Assembly (NCBI GenBank): GCA_946481495.1
Contig: CAMLNW010000131.1
Coordinates: 1-7,356, forward strand
Length of the DNA: 7,356 nucleotides
Origin: an uncultured Actinomycetes bacterium
GTDB taxonomy: Bacteria > Actinomycetota > Thermoleophilia > Solirubrobacterales > Thermoleophilaceae
Reading direction: 5' to 3'
A program made the position numbers and the translations under genes. A model generated the notes under the pieces. The model was not told the DNA's origin and searched no databases. It saw only the letters and a list, made by a program, of their open reading frames with translations. Every line of letters starts with the position of its first letter. The first letter of the stretch is position 1. Of the stretch, positions 6,087 through 7,356 are shown one piece after another.

Positions 6087-6976
6087 CCGCAGCGCTCGTG
6101 ACAGGGGGCAGCGGATTCGCGGGGCGCTATCTCGTCGAGCTGCTCGGCGACGGCGCAGTCGCGCCGCCGAGCTCCGAGCTCGATCTCGAGGATGCGGCGG
6201 CGGTTCGCACAGCGGTCGCCGAGCTCCAGCCCGCCGCGATCTACCACCTCGCCGCGTTCAGCTCGCCGAGCCAGTCCTGGGACCGTCCCGACCAGGGACT
6301 GCTGACCAACGTCGCGATGACGCTCAACCTGCTCGAGGCCACCCGCTACGAGGCGCCCCAGGCCGCGGTCGTGCTCGTCGGCTCGGGTCAGGTGTATGGC
6401 GACGCACCGGCGCTGCCGATCGCCGAGGACCAGCCGCTCGAGCCAGGCAACCCCTACGCGGTTGGCAAAGCTGCGTCGGACATGCTCGGCCGCCAGTACG
6501 CGGAGGCGTTCGGGATGCGCGCGGTGCGGTTGCGACCGTTCAACCATGCCGGTCCCGGTCAGCGCGACGAGTACGTGGTCAGCTCGCTCGCCCGCCAGGT
6601 CGCCGAGGCCGAGGTGGGAGGCCAGGCGGAGATGACGCTGCGCACAGGCAACCCCGAGTCGCGGCGCGACTTCACCGACGTCCGCGACGTCGTGCGCGCC
6701 TACGCGCTCGCGGCGAAGCTCGACGGCGGGGCGTTCAACGTCTGCAGCGGCCGCTCCGCCTCGGTCGCCGAGCTCGTCGAGCTGGTCGCCCAGCACGCGC
6801 GGATCCCGGTCCACCACGAGGTCGATCCCGCGCGGCTGCGCGCCAACGACGCACGCGACATGTGCGGCAGCCACGACCGGCTGACCGCGGCGACCGGCTG
6901 GCAGCCCGAGATCGCGCTCGAGCAGACGGTGCGCGACACGCTCGACTGGTGGCGCCAGCGGCTCGCCGCTCGCTAG
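6083..6976 (+). CDS. rmd: GDP-6-deoxy-D-mannose reductase-like NAD-dependent epimerase/dehydratase
   Basis: This is a 297-residue extended SDR enzyme. GGSGFAG (8-14) binds the dinucleotide, and YHLAAFSSPSQSW (54-66) carries the AFSS..QSW pattern of GDP-mannose-pathway enzymes. The catalytic serine lies in VGSGQVYGD (99-107), and Y125-K129 is the YxxxK pair. RPFNHAGPGQ (151-160), VVSSLARQVAEAE (165-177), GNPESRRDFTDVRDVVRAY (189-207), FNVCSGR (218-224), DPARLRANDA (248-257) and TGWQPEIALEQT (271-282) follow. This set is shared by GDP-mannose 4,6-dehydratases and GDP-4-keto-6-deoxy-D-mannose reductases (Rmd). The length of about 300 residues and the lack of the longer N-terminal dehydratase features favour Rmd, which makes GDP-D-rhamnose, over Gmd (about 340-370 residues). 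A third option is another GDP- or dTDP-sugar SDR. It is the second gene of the wecG operon. Its TAG stop shares CTAG (6973-6976) with the convergent gene. Confidence 0.8.
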   Translation: MTAALVTGGSGFAGRYLVELLGDGAVAPPSSELDLEDAAAVRTAVAELQPAAIYHLAAFSSPSQSWDRPDQGLLTNVAMTLNLLEATRYEAPQAAVVLVGSGQVYGDAPALPIAEDQPLEPGNPYAVGKAASDMLGRQYAEAFGMRAVRLRPFNHAGPGQRDEYVVSSLARQVAEAEVGGQAEMTLRTGNPESRRDFTDVRDVVRAYALAAKLDGGAFNVCSGRSASVAELVELVAQHARIPVHHEVDPARLRANDARDMCGSHDRLTAATGWQPEIALEQTVRDTLDWWRQRLAAR

Positions 6977-7356
6977 CCCGAGACGTCGTGGTAGAGCCCC
7001 AGCAGGTCCTGCGTGTAGCGCTCGCGCGAGTGGCGCTCGCGCGCCCTGGCGATCAAAGCATCGCCCTCCGCTGCGCGCGCGGCCGGATCAGCCCAGAGCG
7101 CGGTGACCCGCGCCGCGAAGGCCGGTATGTCCCCCACTGACACACACCGCCCCTCGCCAAGCAGCTCCGGCAGCCCGCCCAGCACGGCGCTGAAGCGCAC
7201 GAACTCGGCGCGCTCGATCGGCTGGTCAGCGTGCTCGAGGCCGGCATCCTGTTCCTCGGGTTCTCGGCGCCGTTCGCCGCCTGGCCGATCTCGCGGAAGC
7301 CTGCGTGCCGCCGACCACGCCGCACGCTCAGCGCTGGCCGACGCCACTCCCGAGAC
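6973..7356 (-). CDS. C-terminal end of a second GT4 glycosyltransferase, partial; upstream part unrelated
   Basis: The minus-strand frame ending at the TAG complementary to 6975-6973 gives a clear GT4 C-terminus over its last 68 or so residues. GGLPELLGEGRCVSVGDIPA is the usual region after the donor-binding E-x7-E segment, followed by FAARVTALWADPAARAAEG and an RERHSRERYTQDLLGLY helix. Upstream of about 7182 the frame stays open to the window edge. However, where a GT4 enzyme should show the E-x7-E motif and a 'GTPVVAT'-type strand, it reads EHADQPIERAEFVRF and then Arg/Glu-rich sequence with poor third-position GC beyond about 7265. The bulk of the glycosyltransferase is therefore absent or displaced. 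No start can be assigned. This may be a truncated gene or an assembly join near 7182. Confidence 0.6.
   Translation of the reverse strand, partial: VSGVASASAERAAWSAARRLPRDRPGGERRREPEEQDAGLEHADQPIERAEFVRFSAVLGGLPELLGEGRCVSVGDIPAFAARVTALWADPAARAAEGDALIARARERHSRERYTQDLLGLYHDVSG
7183..7310 (+). other. Coding-like hydrophobic stretch of unknown identity
   Basis: On the plus strand the frame through codon 7201-7203 reads ELGALDRLVSVLEAGILFLG, then FSAPFAAWPIS. Nearly every third base is G or C (about 35 of 38 codons from 7201 to about 7314), as in real genes of this window. It contains a possible membrane segment. It is opposite the part of the GT4 frame that lacks GT4 homology. I do not recognise a family. 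It has no clear start, and its coding character is suggestive only, because the opposite minus-strand frame also keeps high third-position GC up to about 7262. Confidence 0.2.

Noticed and set aside
3608..6976. A stop-free plus-strand frame of 1122 codons running through the whole locus.
   Set aside because: Its first half is the antisense of the flippase gene and is rich in Arg/Asp/Gln with no domain. Only 5165-5320 (wecG N-terminus) and 6083-6976 (rmd) are real genes in that frame. High GC makes long spurious frames common.

Overview
The window is GC-rich throughout, with coding frames that take G or C at nearly every third codon position. GTG starts are used, and several genes have a TAnnnT box exactly 7 nt before the start codon instead of a ribosome binding site. 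That points to a high-GC actinobacterial-type organism. The style resembles Thermoleophilia/Solirubrobacterales, but this is an inference from composition and protein flavour and was not tested by a search.

Layout from left to right: a 43-residue scrap of a sugar ABC transporter permease that breaks off at about position 130; a GT4 glycosyltransferase (+); GDP-L-fucose synthase (-); a GT2 glycosyltransferase with a C-terminal beta-rich extension (+); a Wzx-like oligosaccharide flippase (-); a WecG/TagA-family glycosyltransferase whose reading frame is broken near its start by a 103-bp insertion (+); a GDP-6-deoxy-D-mannose reductase-type SDR enzyme coupled to it by a GTGA overlap (+); and the C-terminal end of a second GT4 glycosyltransferase (-), whose upstream part does not look like the same family. 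The genes are tightly packed and no gene-free stretch reaches 300 bases. I see no rRNA, tRNA, CRISPR array, insertion sequence or phage gene.

Together this is part of a cell-surface polysaccharide (O-antigen or exopolysaccharide type) locus. Fcl and the Rmd-like enzyme would convert the common intermediate GDP-4-keto-6-deoxy-D-mannose to GDP-L-fucose and GDP-D-rhamnose. The glycosyltransferases would build a lipid-linked repeat unit, and the flippase would move it across the membrane. The GDP-mannose 4,6-dehydratase that makes the shared intermediate, the polymerase and the initiating phosphoglycosyl transferase are not in the window.

I did not find a convincing new biological system. The points worth a second look are the strict strand alternation; three GCTAGC hexamers (the only CTAG sites in the window) placed exactly at the three convergent gene ends; the repeated leaderless-promoter geometry; the 103-bp duplication-type insertion in wecG; and two abrupt homology breaks near the window ends that may be real rearrangements or assembly chimeras.
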